DNA from: Bemisia tabaci
Lineage: Eukaryota > Arthropoda > Insecta > Hemiptera > Aleyrodidae
Direction: 5' to 3'
NCBI RefSeq assembly: GCF_918797505.1
Contig: NC_092797.1
Span: 16,009,372 to 16,073,371, forward strand
Length of the DNA stretch: 64,000 bases
The notes below the pieces were generated by a model. The model was not told the origin of the DNA, ran no database searches, and saw nothing but the letters and a program-made list of their open reading frames with translations. Below are positions 14,401 through 29,400 of the stretch, piece after piece. Position 1 is the stretch's first letter. Each line of letters starts with the position of its first letter. A program made the translations under genes and the position numbers.

Positions 14401-17400
14401 TCGAGCACGTTTTCCATTCAAACTCGAGCCTTGAACTTTTCGCACAATCGCCGAAAATTTCAACTCCATCGCGGGTGAATGAGGAGCCCGGTTTCGAACT
14501 GTCGTCACTTGATTCCGAGCGTCTGAGGAATTCAACAGGTACGGAAAAGATTGATTATGCAGGCGTCGAGGGCTTCAGCCTTTGTTGTCGGCTGCTCGGA
14601 AAAAAACTATTTTTTTCTCATTTACTCAACACAAAAACGTGCTATTTAAACTTAAATCCGACAGATTGGCTATGGTGTGAGATCGAGCGACACGCTTCGT
14701 TCTTCCATCCAGTTCCGCCTCCCCCCCCCCCCTCTCCCCCGAACGTAAAACTACAGAATAATGCATTAAGGATTGGACACGTTAGTCAGCGAGGAAACGG
14801 AAAGATTAACTCTCTAATAAAGTAGGAGGGAATAACCTCTTTCACCCGAGCTACGAATGTTTCAAAGGAGAGAGGGGGTTTCTTTGCACATCCGATTATG
14901 TTAAACATGGCCACACTTCCCGCTTTTATTTCCTATTCCCTTCAGTGGGATACCTTGATACCTACATTCCTTTATATTGACTGATATGAAGGTTTTTTGA
15001 TGATTTGATTGGTTTTTCAGGATATTGAAACGTTCGATTTAGAAGACTTTAAATATAATTCTGTAAATATTACGGCATTCAGGGTGGTCGATGTGGAGAA
15101 CACAAAAGTGGCCGAAACTTTAGACCAAATGGAAAAGTTCCAACCGATAGGCCATGCCATACTCAATAAAAGTGGCGTTATTCAGGTGAAATGTTTACTT
15201 TACATCCTCTAATATACGATATGGATTGTTTCAGACCAACATAGTAGAAATTTTTCGAGTATTTGACAAAAGTAGTGATTCTCGCGAATTGGCAACACCT
15301 TATTTCCGCAAATTAAATTTTTTTAAGAATATCGATCAGAGATGAGACAGCCTGCCACTCTTTAAATCGATGTTCTTACAAAAGAGCAGATGGAATGAAA
15401 ATAGTGTCGCTCATATAGGACGGCCTGTTAATATTTTCCCTGTCGGGTTTATTTTTGAGACAACGAATTTCAGTTGTCTCGATGGATTTTCTAGTTGTCG
15501 TGATAAGAATTTGTATTCTTAAGAATGTTCTCATTCCTAAGAGTGGGAATTCTAGTAATCTCAAAAAGAAATCCAATGAAGAAAATACTAACAGAGCTAT
15601 AAGTTAGGATTTCAAAAAACGTGTCTCCATGCGACAAAATATGTCTGTCTAAGAACGTTTATTCAAAACTTGTAGCAATCCAAAAAAAATTGAAACTAAA
15701 TATGACCCCTTTTTAGAAATTTTTGTGGCATTTTATTGACTAAAATGGACCTGACTGAGCAAAAAGGAACCAAACCGAAACGTTCATAAAATCATCTTTT
15801 TTACAGGAGAATGAATGAAAAATGTCGTTTCTGAAATAAGCAAAACACACGCGTTCATTTCTGCTGAAGTTGGACCATACGTTTTCCAGTTAATTTTATC
15901 TCAAACTGAGCCGATTATACGCATTTTTTCAGGCAGAACCAGCATTTATGTACGATTCAGTGCACGTTTTTGCCAAAGGCTTGTCGGGGCTGAATGAATT
16001 AGCACCTGTCAATTTATCCTGTGATCTAGAAACACCGTGGAAAAACGGTCTTAGTCTCTACAATTATATCAATTCGGTGAGGCACAAGCGCCAGTTTTGG
16101 CAAGTTTTATTTACAGCATTTTATCTATTCATATTTATTTCAGGGATTTCTCAACAAACAATCTGTATTCAACTGAGAAATAGACTGGGATAGTTTTATG
16201 TTTATCTTTCAAAAATATGTAATAGCAAATCTACGGAACTACATCGTAATGGAATTTATGAAGCTGCCCAAAAATGTCTCGCCGCATTGTTTTTAGGTCT
16301 CCCAAAAATGAAGTTTTTTTTTTTTTTATATAGTCAGATTTTGATTTTGATTTGATGAAGTCTGCCCAAGACAGTATAAAAACTCATCTTTACAACAAGG
16401 AAACATAGAATAACGATGCAGGATAAATCAAACTTGGTCAGAATTGGTAATTCGAAGGTAGAAAGAACACAATAAATCATTCCTTTCATGTCCCTTGCTG
16501 AAGTGTTCGTATTTTACTGTTATTATATCAGCGTACAATCTCGCGCCCTACTTTAAATACTCTCTACGAATTTTAAAATGGAATTTCTCTTCTTTCATTT
16601 TTTACAGGCTAGCGTCAACGGCCTAACCGGTCGAATAGAATTTAAAGAAGGAAAACGAAGCAATTTTAAATTAGATTTACTTAAATTAAAAAAAGAAGAG
16701 CTGAGGAAAGTCGGTCACTGGACGCCTTTAGAAGGAATTAATATTACCGACCCTACTGCCTTTTATGAATCTAGTGCAACTAATATAACTCTCGTCGTAA
16801 TGACCAGAGAGGTAAGTCGAGTAATTTATTTTTCATCACTTTATCCATCTGAGGTATCTGCAATACAGCCATGCAAATTGCAACGCAATGACAGATACAA
16901 TAAATAAATAAAAGAGGGGAAACAATTTTGAAAAAGGCAAATAAACTTAACCTGATATCTCATCGTTTTTACTTAACAAGGGGGTTTATTCTGTTCAACG
17001 ACCGAAATCTTTAGCGAAGATAAACAAAAACTAAATTGTGTAAATGATCTTTTAGTTTTTCACCACGGTTGAAGCCAAAAGGCCCCTCGGAGAGTCAATG
17101 GTTTGAGGTGAAATTGTATTGAAAATGTTGACTAAAGTACAACGGTTTAAAAACGCAAATGTAAACGAGAAGGTATACAGTAATAGCACACATTGGAAAC
17201 TCCGTGTTGAGATGCAAGTGTGCAGGAGAGTGGATGCAACTAAACGTGTTCTTTGGATGTGCGTGTCGCGTGAAGAAAATTGAAGGCGCTCTAGTTTTTT
17301 TTTTCTCGCTCACAAGCCAGTAGTGACTGGAGGAAACATTTGCAGGACAAAGCAAATAGATTAACGCGATGGGTAAACAATTACACGGGTAAATTTTAAA

Positions 17401-20400
17401 TTTTTTTTCTCTAATATATTTTTAAAAAGTATTTTCTTTGCGAACCATAACAAAATATTTCCAAAAATTCCATATTAGTCGCGGTATGAATTGAAACATT
17501 TGTCATTTGTTCTCCCTCGGAAAAGTTAGCACTTTTCAATGACTGCGGAAAACTGAGCACTCAAATTGAGTCTGGAGCCGAGAAGTAGGTAAGCAGCTGC
17601 ACCTAAGTGGCATATTTATTGGTGTCAATCAATACGCTGTAATTAACCTTGAGAAGGCCATCCGCCAAACCCCCCCTTCTCATCTTCGTCAGTTGCGCGC
17701 CCCGGCGCCCCGTCCTATTGTCTTGGAGCTGTCTAATATTCACAGCTTTCGTTAATAGGTCACACTTAAAGTGAACGACGCGCTTGCTATTTGACCGCTT
17801 AAAATGCTTAAAGAGCTGAACGCTATTTTTTTCAAGCGGTAGAGGCGTTTTGAGTGGCTGGCAGCGCCAAAGGCGTTTAATAAACGAGGATTTCTGGGAA
17901 ACTTGGTCAATGTCAGGAACTCAATGGGGGGGGGGGGGGATCATCGTGTGAATATCATCTAGCACCCTCTAGGACGAAAATAATAAAGGGAGACGTGATA
18001 AAAGTTCCGAGGTTAAATAAAGTATCCGTTTTATAAAAGGGGTAGGTAATATGTTTGCGATTTCGAGAGACACAGGTTTTTAGAAGGGAGGGAGAGGATT
18101 GCATTGGGTAAGATAGGCTTTAAAAATTTTTGGAGCTGAGAATCGAGTTTTACAGGTCAAACCTTGCAAAATGGACATAATTGTCATCAGCAAGATGATT
18201 TATAAATCAGAAATTGTAGGTATATCTAGTTTCCGAGTCAATTGAAATTTTGCCGACTTTTTGAGAAAGCTACTAAGCCCAAGTATTTTTATCGTCTTAA
18301 ATTTTTACAGAACTTACAAAGTCCGTGTTGTGTCAATTTCTTAAATTCCAATTTAGTTCCTACAATTTGTCTCCCCTCTGACGCAAGGGCGTACCTCAAT
18401 GTCACGTGAGCCCTGATTCACACATTAATCCATACTTTCTGGGGCTCATGCGAAAAAAGAGATACAACCCTACGTCACATAGAGGATCGAGTTTATCAGA
18501 GAGGTTGGGCATGAATTTTTGACTAAAATTACAAATTTTGGTGTTTATTTCGTCACATTTCAAACTCTGTAGGGTGCTTACAGAAGAAAATTTCACGAGG
18601 GAACCAATGGAACTACTTTTAGAACCTTAAAATTTTGTATACACGGAGTTATAAGCGTTTAAAGTTTCCAAATTGTGTCCCTCGATCCACTGTGCGTCGA
18701 CAAATTCTTCAGAAGTTTCATTTAAGTGGACGTATTTCTATCAAACGGAACTAAGCGCCAATTTCAGTTCCTTTTGGGGAATTTAGAATGCCGGATAGCC
18801 CGTTCTGTCAAACGGAACTAAGCGCCATGAAAAAGCATTGCAAATATAAGACGGAATGAGCCTGACGCCCGGTTCCGCCGCCAATCAAAGCCTCCTTCTA
18901 CCTTCCTCCTCCTATGGCACTTAGTTTCGTTTAGCAGAAATACGTCCAAATAGTTTCTTGGGATCAAATCGGACAAACTTTCAGGAACATGCCAAATCAT
19001 GTAATCAGAACTAGTATCCTAGCTTTAACTTATGAAAAAGATCTTTGCACATTAATCTACATTTTCCTCTTTTCAGGAGCGGCCTTATGTAATGGTTAGA
19101 GAAGATAAAAATTTAACCGGCAATGCAAGGTACGAAGGATTTTGCATTGATTTACTAAAAACCATTGCGACCCAAGTAGGTTTCCATTACGCAATACGCC
19201 TCGTGCCGGATAACATGTATGGCGTGTATGATAATGAAAAAAAGGAGTGGAATGGTATCGTTAGGGAATTAATAGATAAGGTAAAGAGTTTTCCTGGATT
19301 TCTAAAACACTATTTTGAAATAAAAATAAGTTCATATCAGCATCTGATTTCAGAAACAGCGCTGCTTCAAGAGAAAGACACGCGATAATAAGATTCCAGA
19401 AAAGTTAGTTCATTTCTCTCGTACAAAAATGGAGGCATTTTCTGGTAGAAGGCATCTCTGTTGTTCTAAGGAAGAACGCCGTGTGAGCTTTTAGACGTTG
19501 CCAAGTTTCCTCCGATGAAAACCGAAATTACTGGGAAAATTGCGTATATTATTTTCCGCAATTTTCAGACAACTTTGTGCGCAATTTAATCTAAAATATC
19601 TGAAAATTTCAAAGAAAAATATGCATAAATGTCGTCAAAAGTACATGTTTTATCAAGGGAAATTTGGCAACTCTTGAATGTTCATACGGCGTTCTTCCTT
19701 AGCACGGCAGATCTGTGGCTCACGCTTCATTTATCAAAAAAAGTGTACTTTGAATCATGTCGATGTTCCTCTAAATAATAGGTTTGCCGCAATGAGCTCT
19801 TTTACCAGAAAGTACTCAGATTGATATTTGTAATAATCATCTTATCAGGAGGAAAGACTCAAGTGCCTCCGTCTTGAGAAAATATTGACTTCGACTGAAT
19901 ATGCGTGACCTCAATGAACTGATCATAAGAAAATATAAAAACTTATCGTAATTTGTAAGTTATCACAAAGAGAAAAAGTTTACAAACGACTCGACGATAT
20001 GCCATCCTACATGTCTTTTGTGGAAATCAAATGAAGCTTTGTCGTCTTTTGAAGAGCTTTTGACGGTCAAACTATGTTTTACGACTACCGCTATGAGTTT
20101 CACTGTCACGAGCCGTTTTATGAGTCTTGAGAAAGCGTTTCATGACAATAAAAACTTCAACGGGTTAACCCTCTGCCGGCCGTAAAAAGTCTAGATAATA
20201 TGGTGTATTTTATCCCAAATTAACATTCTATTTGCCAACGCAGTCTTCAACGCTGCTTTATTTATAGGAAGTATGTATTTCAGTTGAAATGGTGTCAAAT
20301 TATCTGCGAAAATTTATACTTGAAGACTTGAAGCCAAAATTGAGTGACTTTTGATTTCATCTGAAGCTTCACAAATGGCGAGTTGTTACTTTCCAGCTTA

Positions 20401-23400
20401 CTTGAGAGAAACACTGAGCTATTTTAACTTTTAAAATAGGCACTAATTCAACATTTCTTGTGTAAAAAAAGTAACCATTAATCGCGATCAAACATTTTCG
20501 AGACAAGAAAAAACGCTGGGTCTATTTTTTAAGTCTCGTAACCGTGTTCATGCAAACAGAAAAAAAGAAAACAAAAACATTTACATAAATAGAAGCCAAT
20601 ACACGCATTGTGGGTACATTTAATATTCATGATTATGAAAATTGTCTAGAAAATTCATATGTTGGTTTCCCACTTTCAATTAATGTAACCACCCAAAAAA
20701 TTTTTGTTTCCAGAGAGCAGATCTAGCTGTCGCCTCGATGACCATCAATTATGCCAGAGAGAGTGTTATAGATTTTACAAAGCCATTCATGAATCTAGGC
20801 ATTGGAATTTTATTTAAGGTAAGGACACATCTATATTTTGGTCTTTTACGCTAAGATTACGAGCGGGTCATCGAGTTCTTGAACTCTGAGTAGATTCTTT
20901 AATTTTTCCTTCATTGCAAGACTTAGTTTTTTTGTTTTTTTCGTGATATGAATGCACACACCGTTGTGTTCAAATATTTTTAACAGTTGAAACACAAAAA
21001 TTACGAGAGAAATGGAAGGGAAGATGCTGGTTTTGCAAATTCTAAGGCCGCCTTGTGATTACTTTCTTAAATGTTGCCACCATCATTATTTCTTGGAATT
21101 TCCATTTTTTTTATAGAGGCAAATCATTTGAAGCCCTCTCAAGATTTCATTTTCAAAGTTATACTGTTGAATTTAACAAAAGGCTCGTATACTTTTTTTT
21201 TTTTTTTTTTTTAACCAAGTTATATTTATTGTGATTTATACAAGGAGGAATTATACTTAACAGAGTATAACCCGAAGGCCTATTTTACATTCTAATTGAA
21301 GCCTAAACAACGTATACGTTGTCCTTCTGGTGATGTTCATTGTTCAAAGTGATACCTCCCATAATCATAATGAAAACCTTATGAGCCCTCCGAAAGAAAG
21401 TAGCTGTTCAAGGAATGCCATTGAATTCGGCCACAAAGTCGCTCCTCTAGCGCAAAGGCGTATCCAGTGGCGAGGCGTGAATGATCGATTATTATCGATA
21501 TCTCGCCATTTGAAGCTATGGTAAAGAATCGATTACTAAGGTTTTCGCTGCGAGCACCCTGATAATCGATATTTTTTCATAGGTTTGAGTGGCGTATCAA
21601 TCGATATATAGCAAAGCATGCCACGCCGTAGGGCGTATCTCAATGGAGATGTTGCATGTGTGAGGAATTTGCGATTTGACTATTCATTCTTCCGTAAAAG
21701 TTCGCGAGAAACACGATGGTGCCACTGGTTTTCTCTAAAATCAATTCCCAAGCTCTAAAAAAGCTCTCAAGTTGAGGCCAATATGGAGAGGATATCCCAC
21801 GCTATCCTGAGAGTTCACCTCTACATCAAGACAAACTCTCCATGAAAAGATAGGGAGCAAATACATTGACAGGGTTGCCGTGTTTTCAGTTTTGGAGTCC
21901 CCAAGTAAAGTGGCAGCCCTCTCCATGTATTTGCTCCTTATCTTTGCATAGAGAGTTTTTCTTGATGTGGAGGTGGACTCTCAGGATATCGTGGGATATC
22001 TCCTCCATTTTGGCCTCAACTTGAGCGTTTTTTTTTGAGCTTGGGAGTTGATTTCAGGGAAAATCAGTGGCACTATCGTATTTCTCGCGAACTTTTACAT
22101 GAGAATCAATAGTCAAATCGCAAATTCCTCACACATGCCTCATTCCTATTTCCTCGTGAGCCCCAGAAAGTTCAGAGTCAAACGGGGAGCAGAGCTCACG
22201 TGAAAAATTAAGATACGCCCTCACGTCAGATGAGCGACGATAAGTGACGTGAATATGTTGGCGTGGTGCCTTAGGTTCCGACGAGTCAGCCGACCCGGTT
22301 GTTTTCGTTTATGAACCCGCTGGCGGTGGAGATCTGGCTGTACGTGCTCACCGCTTACATCCTCGTCAGTTTCACCCTCTTCGTTATGGCTCGCTTCTCG
22401 CCGTACGAGTGGAACAACCCCCACCCGTGCTCCATCGAGTCCGACGTCGTCGAGAACCAGTTCTCCGTCTCCAACAGCTTCTGGTTCATTACCGGCACCT
22501 TCCTCAGGCAGGGTTCCGGCTTGAACCCTAAGGTACACCAACGAATCCCTAATGCATGACAACGCTGCCACGCTAAGGCAAAACCCAGTCTGGGCATTCG
22601 AATGTTGCCAAATTCCCTCGCAAAAATATTAATTTTTAAAGAAAGTTACAAATATTTTCTTTTGAAATTTTCAGACATTTTGCATCCAATTACGAACAAA
22701 ATTCTCTGAAAAAATGGATGAATAATATGTACAAATATTCCCCAAAAATTCGTGATTTGTCTCAGGAAATTTGGCAACGCTTAAATACTCATACGGCGCA
22801 CGGAAAAATTGAATCGCTGATTTAACAATTAAATTGCTAAAAAAAGTGACTGCAATATTTCAACGTAGATTTCACAACACAATAATCCTACTTTAACCAC
22901 TATTGTAAGCTAATTTAACAACGGGGGTGGTTAAGGTAGCGTTTTTGTGTTGTGAAATCTACGTTGAAATATTGCAGTCACTTTTTTTAGCAATTTAATT
23001 GTTAGATCAGCAAATTAATTTTTTCCGTGCGTTCTTCCTTAGCACGGGAAATTAGTTTACTTTCGAACGGGGTCGATTACGATGCCAAAAGTCGCGGTTA
23101 CGCGATCAGTGTATTTGTCAATATAAACCGGGAATGACGTCACGGCCAGTTCAATCCCGTTAATATCTATTGGCCCGTTACATACTGATGGACTGGTCGC
23201 TCTTTGATTTTTCAATTCATTTTGACAAATATGTTGATTATGGAGCGATGACCCTCGTGAAACGACTCTATTTCTTTGTAGACCGTCAATGCATGATGCA
23301 TGAAGTCTGTGTCGTGAAAACTGGTAGTCTTTTGTCTGAAATGCAAGGCTGACATTTAGTGGAATGAATGTTCACACTTACGGGACGATTTTGGTGATTT

Positions 23401-26400
23401 TGAGATTGAAGCGGATAGTGCATAAACAAATTGTATCAAATAATAATTTTAAGGAAAATCTAGTCAATTTTAATATAATTCCGTAGAGTTCCTCTCCAGT
23501 TTTCACCGCTGAGTGATTATGGCACGGCATAAACTGGTCAGCGTGGAGAAAACCGGTTGGGTTGACTGTCAAATTAACTCACTCACATAGGTATATAATT
23601 ATCTACTGCCGAAAGGTCTCGTACAATATGCTGTGAATAAATTAGTCAAAGTGATCAAAAACAGCCCATCTTGTAGACGCATGCCATTTGCATGTTGCCT
23701 CTTTTTTGCATGGTTCAAGCTTGTTTGCCTTGTGTTCAAAGTATTATTGGTGAAACTTGAAGAATACACGTGCGTCGATTTTAAACGTCACAATTTTCTT
23801 AGGCTTCGTGATTTTTCTTCTTCTTTCTTTTGAGAAAGAGAGGAAAATTTATCAACAGTATCTCTTCAATTTTTATTTACTTTCCCTTTGCTCCTCTCAA
23901 AATATCTCACATTGAAAGGAGCACTCATTGTTTGGTTACCATAAAAATAATTAAAAAGAGAGAGAAAGAGAGCGGAAACAATTAAGAGCGCTTTTAATTT
24001 TTCTTCATACGATTTAAATGACCGTGGAGCATTAAGAGGTATAATTGGACTACATTTTGTAATTTGGAACTATAACTTCTAGCCCGGTTTAAAAACAACG
24101 TATGTGCCATTAGTTTCCCCATGCACATAAGTTTTTTCCAGAAGAGCCAGGTTTATAGTTCCAAATAGCCAAATGCAGTCCAATTTGTACCCAGGTTTTA
24201 GTTGTTCAGTCATTACGCTACGTCAACTTTTCGTCTTCGTTGCCTTCAACCGATGCGTCACTGAATTGTAATTGGTCCTGTTTCTGTCACTTGAAATAAG
24301 TTACCAACAGTCCTCGTTGAACTGTCACATAGTTTTTTCTGTCTATCAAGAAGATCTTGCTTATTAAAGAAGGAACACTCAATTAGTATAACTCGTTCAT
24401 GACGGCGCAGGGATACAACTATTCGTGCTTGCTGGATGTCTGTGTTGCGTCGGCAAAATTGAAGGCGCGATCGCGCGATGCGTGAACTTGAAATTCTCCG
24501 CTTTATGCAGCCAATGAGGTATCGGTCAGATTCGGGAGAAAAGTTATAATAGGAGGCCCGAATACGTCTCTCCTATCCTTGGCTGCGTTTTCACGTAGCC
24601 TATGAAGCACCTCTGGTAATAAGACATACGGAACCAATATTACATGGATATAGAGTCGAGCAGGAGAAAGGACGCACGTTGTTGACGGCGCAGAGATACA
24701 ACTATTCATGCTTGATGGCTGTCAATGCTGCATCTGCAAAATTGAAGGCGCTATAGCGAGAGGCGTGAACTTGCAATGCTCCGCTCTATGCTACTAATGA
24801 AGTGACACGTCGTTCAAATTCGGAACCGGATGCGTCTCTCTTATCCTCGACTGTGTTGCTAACGTAGCTCTTAAAGTACCACTATTAATAGAATAAACAG
24901 AACCAATACAACAAGGAAATTGAGTTAGGGATTTTTCTTTCCTCTTGATAATTAGAGCGAACGAAATTTGGATATAACAAAATATACCATTATTTGTTGA
25001 AAAAAGATAAGCAAAAAACATAGTTTGAATCGAATGGAGAATTTGCATACAAATTTTTTATTTCTTCATCTTAAAGTGCTCAAAGAGCTGATTTCACGAT
25101 ATTTTTTATTATTTTTTTCTGATATGGGGAATAGCATAAAAATAGCTTTTAAGGTAAGAAAATGCACCGTCTAGTGACGTCATCTGGCGGTATTTTTCAT
25201 TTAAACACACGTATTTTAGCAGATTCGATCCTTTTGTCATATCTTCTCCAATAATTGTTCAATTCATGAAACAAGGGTATCCTCGTGTTCAATTCACTCA
25301 GTAGTTTCCACTTAAACACGCAATTCAAGACACCTGCAATTTCTCTATTCGGAAAAAAAAATTGTTTAACCATTTTTCGTTTATATCGAACTTGGCGATG
25401 GAGCGAACTATTTTTAACCACGGTTTCGTCACTTTACTCTGACATGGAGCACGTCTTTAAGAAATATCGAGTTTGAAAATGATCAATCAGCAAGAGCCGT
25501 GAGCGCACATAACGACACGGGAAAGCTTTCCTGGCGGGGGGCAGGGGTGGGGGGGGGGGGGGTGACGCACCCTGCAAAAATCGCGAAATGGTCGCGGCTT
25601 CGCGGCCGACCCCGCGCCGCGCCGCGAGCCCTCCGCACTTCACACGCCCGGCACGTATAACGTCCCGGCGTTGACCGGGTTTCCAGATCCCGTTTTTGTC
25701 ACTAATGCGCCATGCACAATGAAGACGACGTCATAAAGAGATTGGATTTTAGATGGATGGTTACTTCGAGAGCAGCAACGCCCCTTGTTGCAATGTTTTC
25801 CTCCGACATTTTCCCACCGGACGTTCGTCTCTGCCGTGCTAAATAAAAACGTCAAATATGCATTCGAATGTTGCCAAATTTCGTCTTAGAAAATATTCAT
25901 TTTCGAAGAAAGTTATGAATATCTTTTTTTGAAAATTTCAGACTTTTTAGATCAATTTACGATTGTAATTCCGGAGAAAGATCGGAGAATTATTAAATTT
26001 TTTCTGAAAATTCGTGATTCGTCGAAGGAAATTTGGCAACGCCTATTAGGCGATTGGGCGCAACGCTGGGTGTAAAGAGACTCTAGTGCGCTCAAATCGT
26101 CGTATTCGTGACAAAAGAACGTAACTGCTTTTCAAATTTGCAAAATTTCCCCTAATGATTTTTTTTAACAGGAAACTGTTGAGTATTTTGAACTGAAAAT
26201 TTTAATAATTTTTTTTCCTGATAACAGGCAGAAATCAGCAAAATTTTGGACGGATATTGCACTGTCATGATCATGTAATATGATAAATTAGGTCAGTTCA
26301 TCGATCAAGAACTTTCCGGTATTCATGTAACGCTGTAAGACTGTAGCCGTATTTATATATGTTTATCGTATAGAAACGCTCTCGAATAACTACTAACGAA

Positions 26401-26403
26401 TTC

Positions 26404-26436
<33 letters not shown>

Positions 26437-29400
26437 GAATTGTGTCTCAAACTCAGACGTTGAATGTACCTTAATGAGGGAGGTCTGGCATCTTAGAACA
26501 GTCGCGAAACTTATCCGATTTATCATTCTGAGAGGTTTATGAAGTTTCCTAGACACTCAGAATCATTTATTAACAGAGGGGTAATACCACTTAACTGCTT
26601 CTCGGTCCACCCCCGTGGGACACGCCGCGCCTATTCATATGTTCATTCGGTGTGTGGTGGCAAAGTTTTAGAGAGAAGAAGTCAAACAATATATATTAAT
26701 AGAATAGCTGAAACTTTGCTTTAAGTACAGAAATAGGCACAAAGTCTCGAGGATAGATATTACGAACTGCCGTCTCTTTTTTCCTTATGAAAATGTTATT
26801 CCATTCATGATTTTTATGAGAAACGTATTGAAAAGGATAGTTGAAGGACATTTCGACAAAGATTTTTTGTCCGTACACCTGGCTCTTCTAGTAGTTCATT
26901 TCCACAGGTTTTTTCGGCAGGGGAGTTCGTGCCGTAGTACCTTGATTTATTTTGCGAGGAAAGCTTCGTACTCTTAAAGGACGCCTATCACTCTTAAAAT
27001 GTTGGAGCGCTTTCGATTTTGTTTGATACCGTGCAACACTTCTGTTGCGAAATAGTTGCTTGAGGCACCGTGGCACGCTGCGGCGCGGCGCGGCTGGCCA
27101 ACTCTCAACGCGCATTGACGCCTACAAACCTAAGGGGATACTTCAAGCATTGCGCAATGCGTGAAGTATTCCCTTAGGTTTGTAGGCGTCAATGCACGTC
27201 TTGCGCCGCGCCGGTAGCACGCCGCGCGCCGCGCCGCTCAGCTCTGTGTTTGGCTGTAATATTTAAAATTGCCCTGGTTAAGATTGACATCGAAAAGTGA
27301 ATATTAAGGTAAAATGGTTAAAAGGTGGTGGTGGTTTAATGGTTAATGGTTAAATGGTATTAAGGTTAATTTAAAGGTAAAATGCCTGAGTTTTTCTATG
27401 AATCGGTATTATCTGCGAAGAAAAACGTCCTTAAAGTATTTCAAAAAATAATCTTAAACGGCATGGTAAAAGAGTATCAACGATTCCTTTAGAATATTAA
27501 AGGATGGAAATTTGGCACGCAGTTTCGCGATTTTTCCGTATACCAGAAAAAGAGAGAAGTAAAATTATGTAGGCTACAAAAAGATGTAGCATAATCACGT
27601 TAAGTGCCTCTACAGAAAAGTTCCTTTCAGCACCTCCCTCCTTACTTCCCCTTTTGGAAGTTCACGACTCCGATTGACCAATGCCATTCATGTCATTTTT
27701 ACATTCAGAATCGCGAAGAAGCAAGGACATGTTACGTTGAAATGCGTTGAAGGGTTATAGGAAGCTGCTTTCGCAGCACCGCAATATCGTCATTTTGGCT
27801 GCATTCTTCGAGCAATCGTTGACATCATTCATTATTCAATTCCCAAACAAAAATATGGAGAGTGGAAAGGCGACATGAGGGTAACATGATCATACAAGGC
27901 TCTTGGAATTCCCCTCTCTCTTCCTTTGAGAGTGGTTACGGATATTCAATTATCCTCGGAGAGAAACATTTAATGTTTGTGCACATATTTTAGAGTTTCA
28001 AAAAGTGCCTCGCCTCTCCAAATAAGAGACACGTATGATGTTATAATATGAAGACTTCAAACAAATGTTTAAAAATATAGCATTGAACTTCGAATTTAAC
28101 TATATTGTCTCATTAGATTACATTGCTTAGATTGTCAGGGTGGGGTCCCTAAGACGTGCCTCAATGCGTAAACTTCTATTCTAGAGGTGAACTGAACTCT
28201 TTAAATTTATTTATTTTTTTGCTGGTAAGCAATTACACATCGGAAAAACCAAGCTTTTTTGAAAAACAAGCCAATTTTGGTAAACTTGATGGCTATTCTG
28301 TTTGACTCGAAGTTCAAGATAGGACATGCTTGTTGCTACTCATAAAAAAATGTCCCACAAAAAGCGTAGCTCTCTTGAACCAAGTCCGTCCACAGTATAA
28401 TAAACGACCAGGGATGTAACCATCGTTTTCCTCCACAAGGTAACCTTGAGGTTACTCAAGGAAGAGAGAAGAACGCAGAGAGACACACGCAGAGAGAAGA
28501 AACACAAAAGTTTGGTTCATACGGGAAATTGAACGCAAAATTACCCGAGCTTTCGATTGAATCTGGAGTTTCCCAATCTCTCTATTGTTTTCTGCGCTAA
28601 ATTCACCGTAAATTGTACCACAATAAACATAAAATATGGGTTGGTTTGTGTTTCATTTACTATATTAACAAAAAAAAAAAACACGGAAACACAAATATTT
28701 TTATCAATGCATTTTTAAAGAAATCTCGGAGATCCGCGACTTTTGAATCAACAGGTTACAGAGCGGGGGCCGAGGGCTGCACGGTGAATGTGCAGGCAAG
28801 ACTTGGGACCGTTTTGACGGGAATTGGAGCCGTGAGCCACGCAAAAACTGCGAGGATTCCAAGAAGCGGAGCAAAAATGAGAGACTGCTTACCCCTCTGG
28901 TATTTATTATTCTATGGTTTGTCGATGGTCCATGACCGCATTGACCATAGAGTATGATAAAGTCGCAATGTGCTGGAGCGCTGATGATGTCAATCCTTGA
29001 ACGATGCATTTCTAGCCTCTCGTTCGCCGGAAAGTGGGAACCGTCTGGAAACCATACGGCATTTTTCTTTTAACCACCAAAAAATGAGAAAGATCCAAAT
29101 TTTGGCGCCTGTACCAGGATGGCGTCATTATCAACATGCATCACATTAGGCAACATGCTATGTACTATATTACACGTTACATCGGAGGGTCTTAGCGACT
29201 CGAAAGTCCGCATCTGGTCACCATAGAAGTGCCAAAAATATACCAAACTCCCGTTTTTTATCAAACAAACTGCATACCTATATCTTCTAAGCGAAGCCCA
29301 TGAGCCGGGACGCCGCACATCCGGCATCGCCAGTCGCCGCACGCTAGTCTCAGGAGCATTGGACAAAGGACGAAACAGCCTCAAAAAGTGGCTTCATCGG

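Larger units (their letters stand above)
16812..19076 (+). other. Intron 7 (2.3 kb)
   Basis: Contains a family I fragment near 17240-17300, a run of G at 17928-17939, and elements at 18482 and 18728. Nothing recognised elsewhere. Confidence 0.8.
20819..22274 (+). other. Intron 9 upstream of exon 10A
   Basis: Contains a T-run at 21191-21212 and the elements at 21465 and 21642. The 3' splice site of exon 10A (CCTTAG) lacks a clear pyrimidine tract. Confidence 0.85.
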
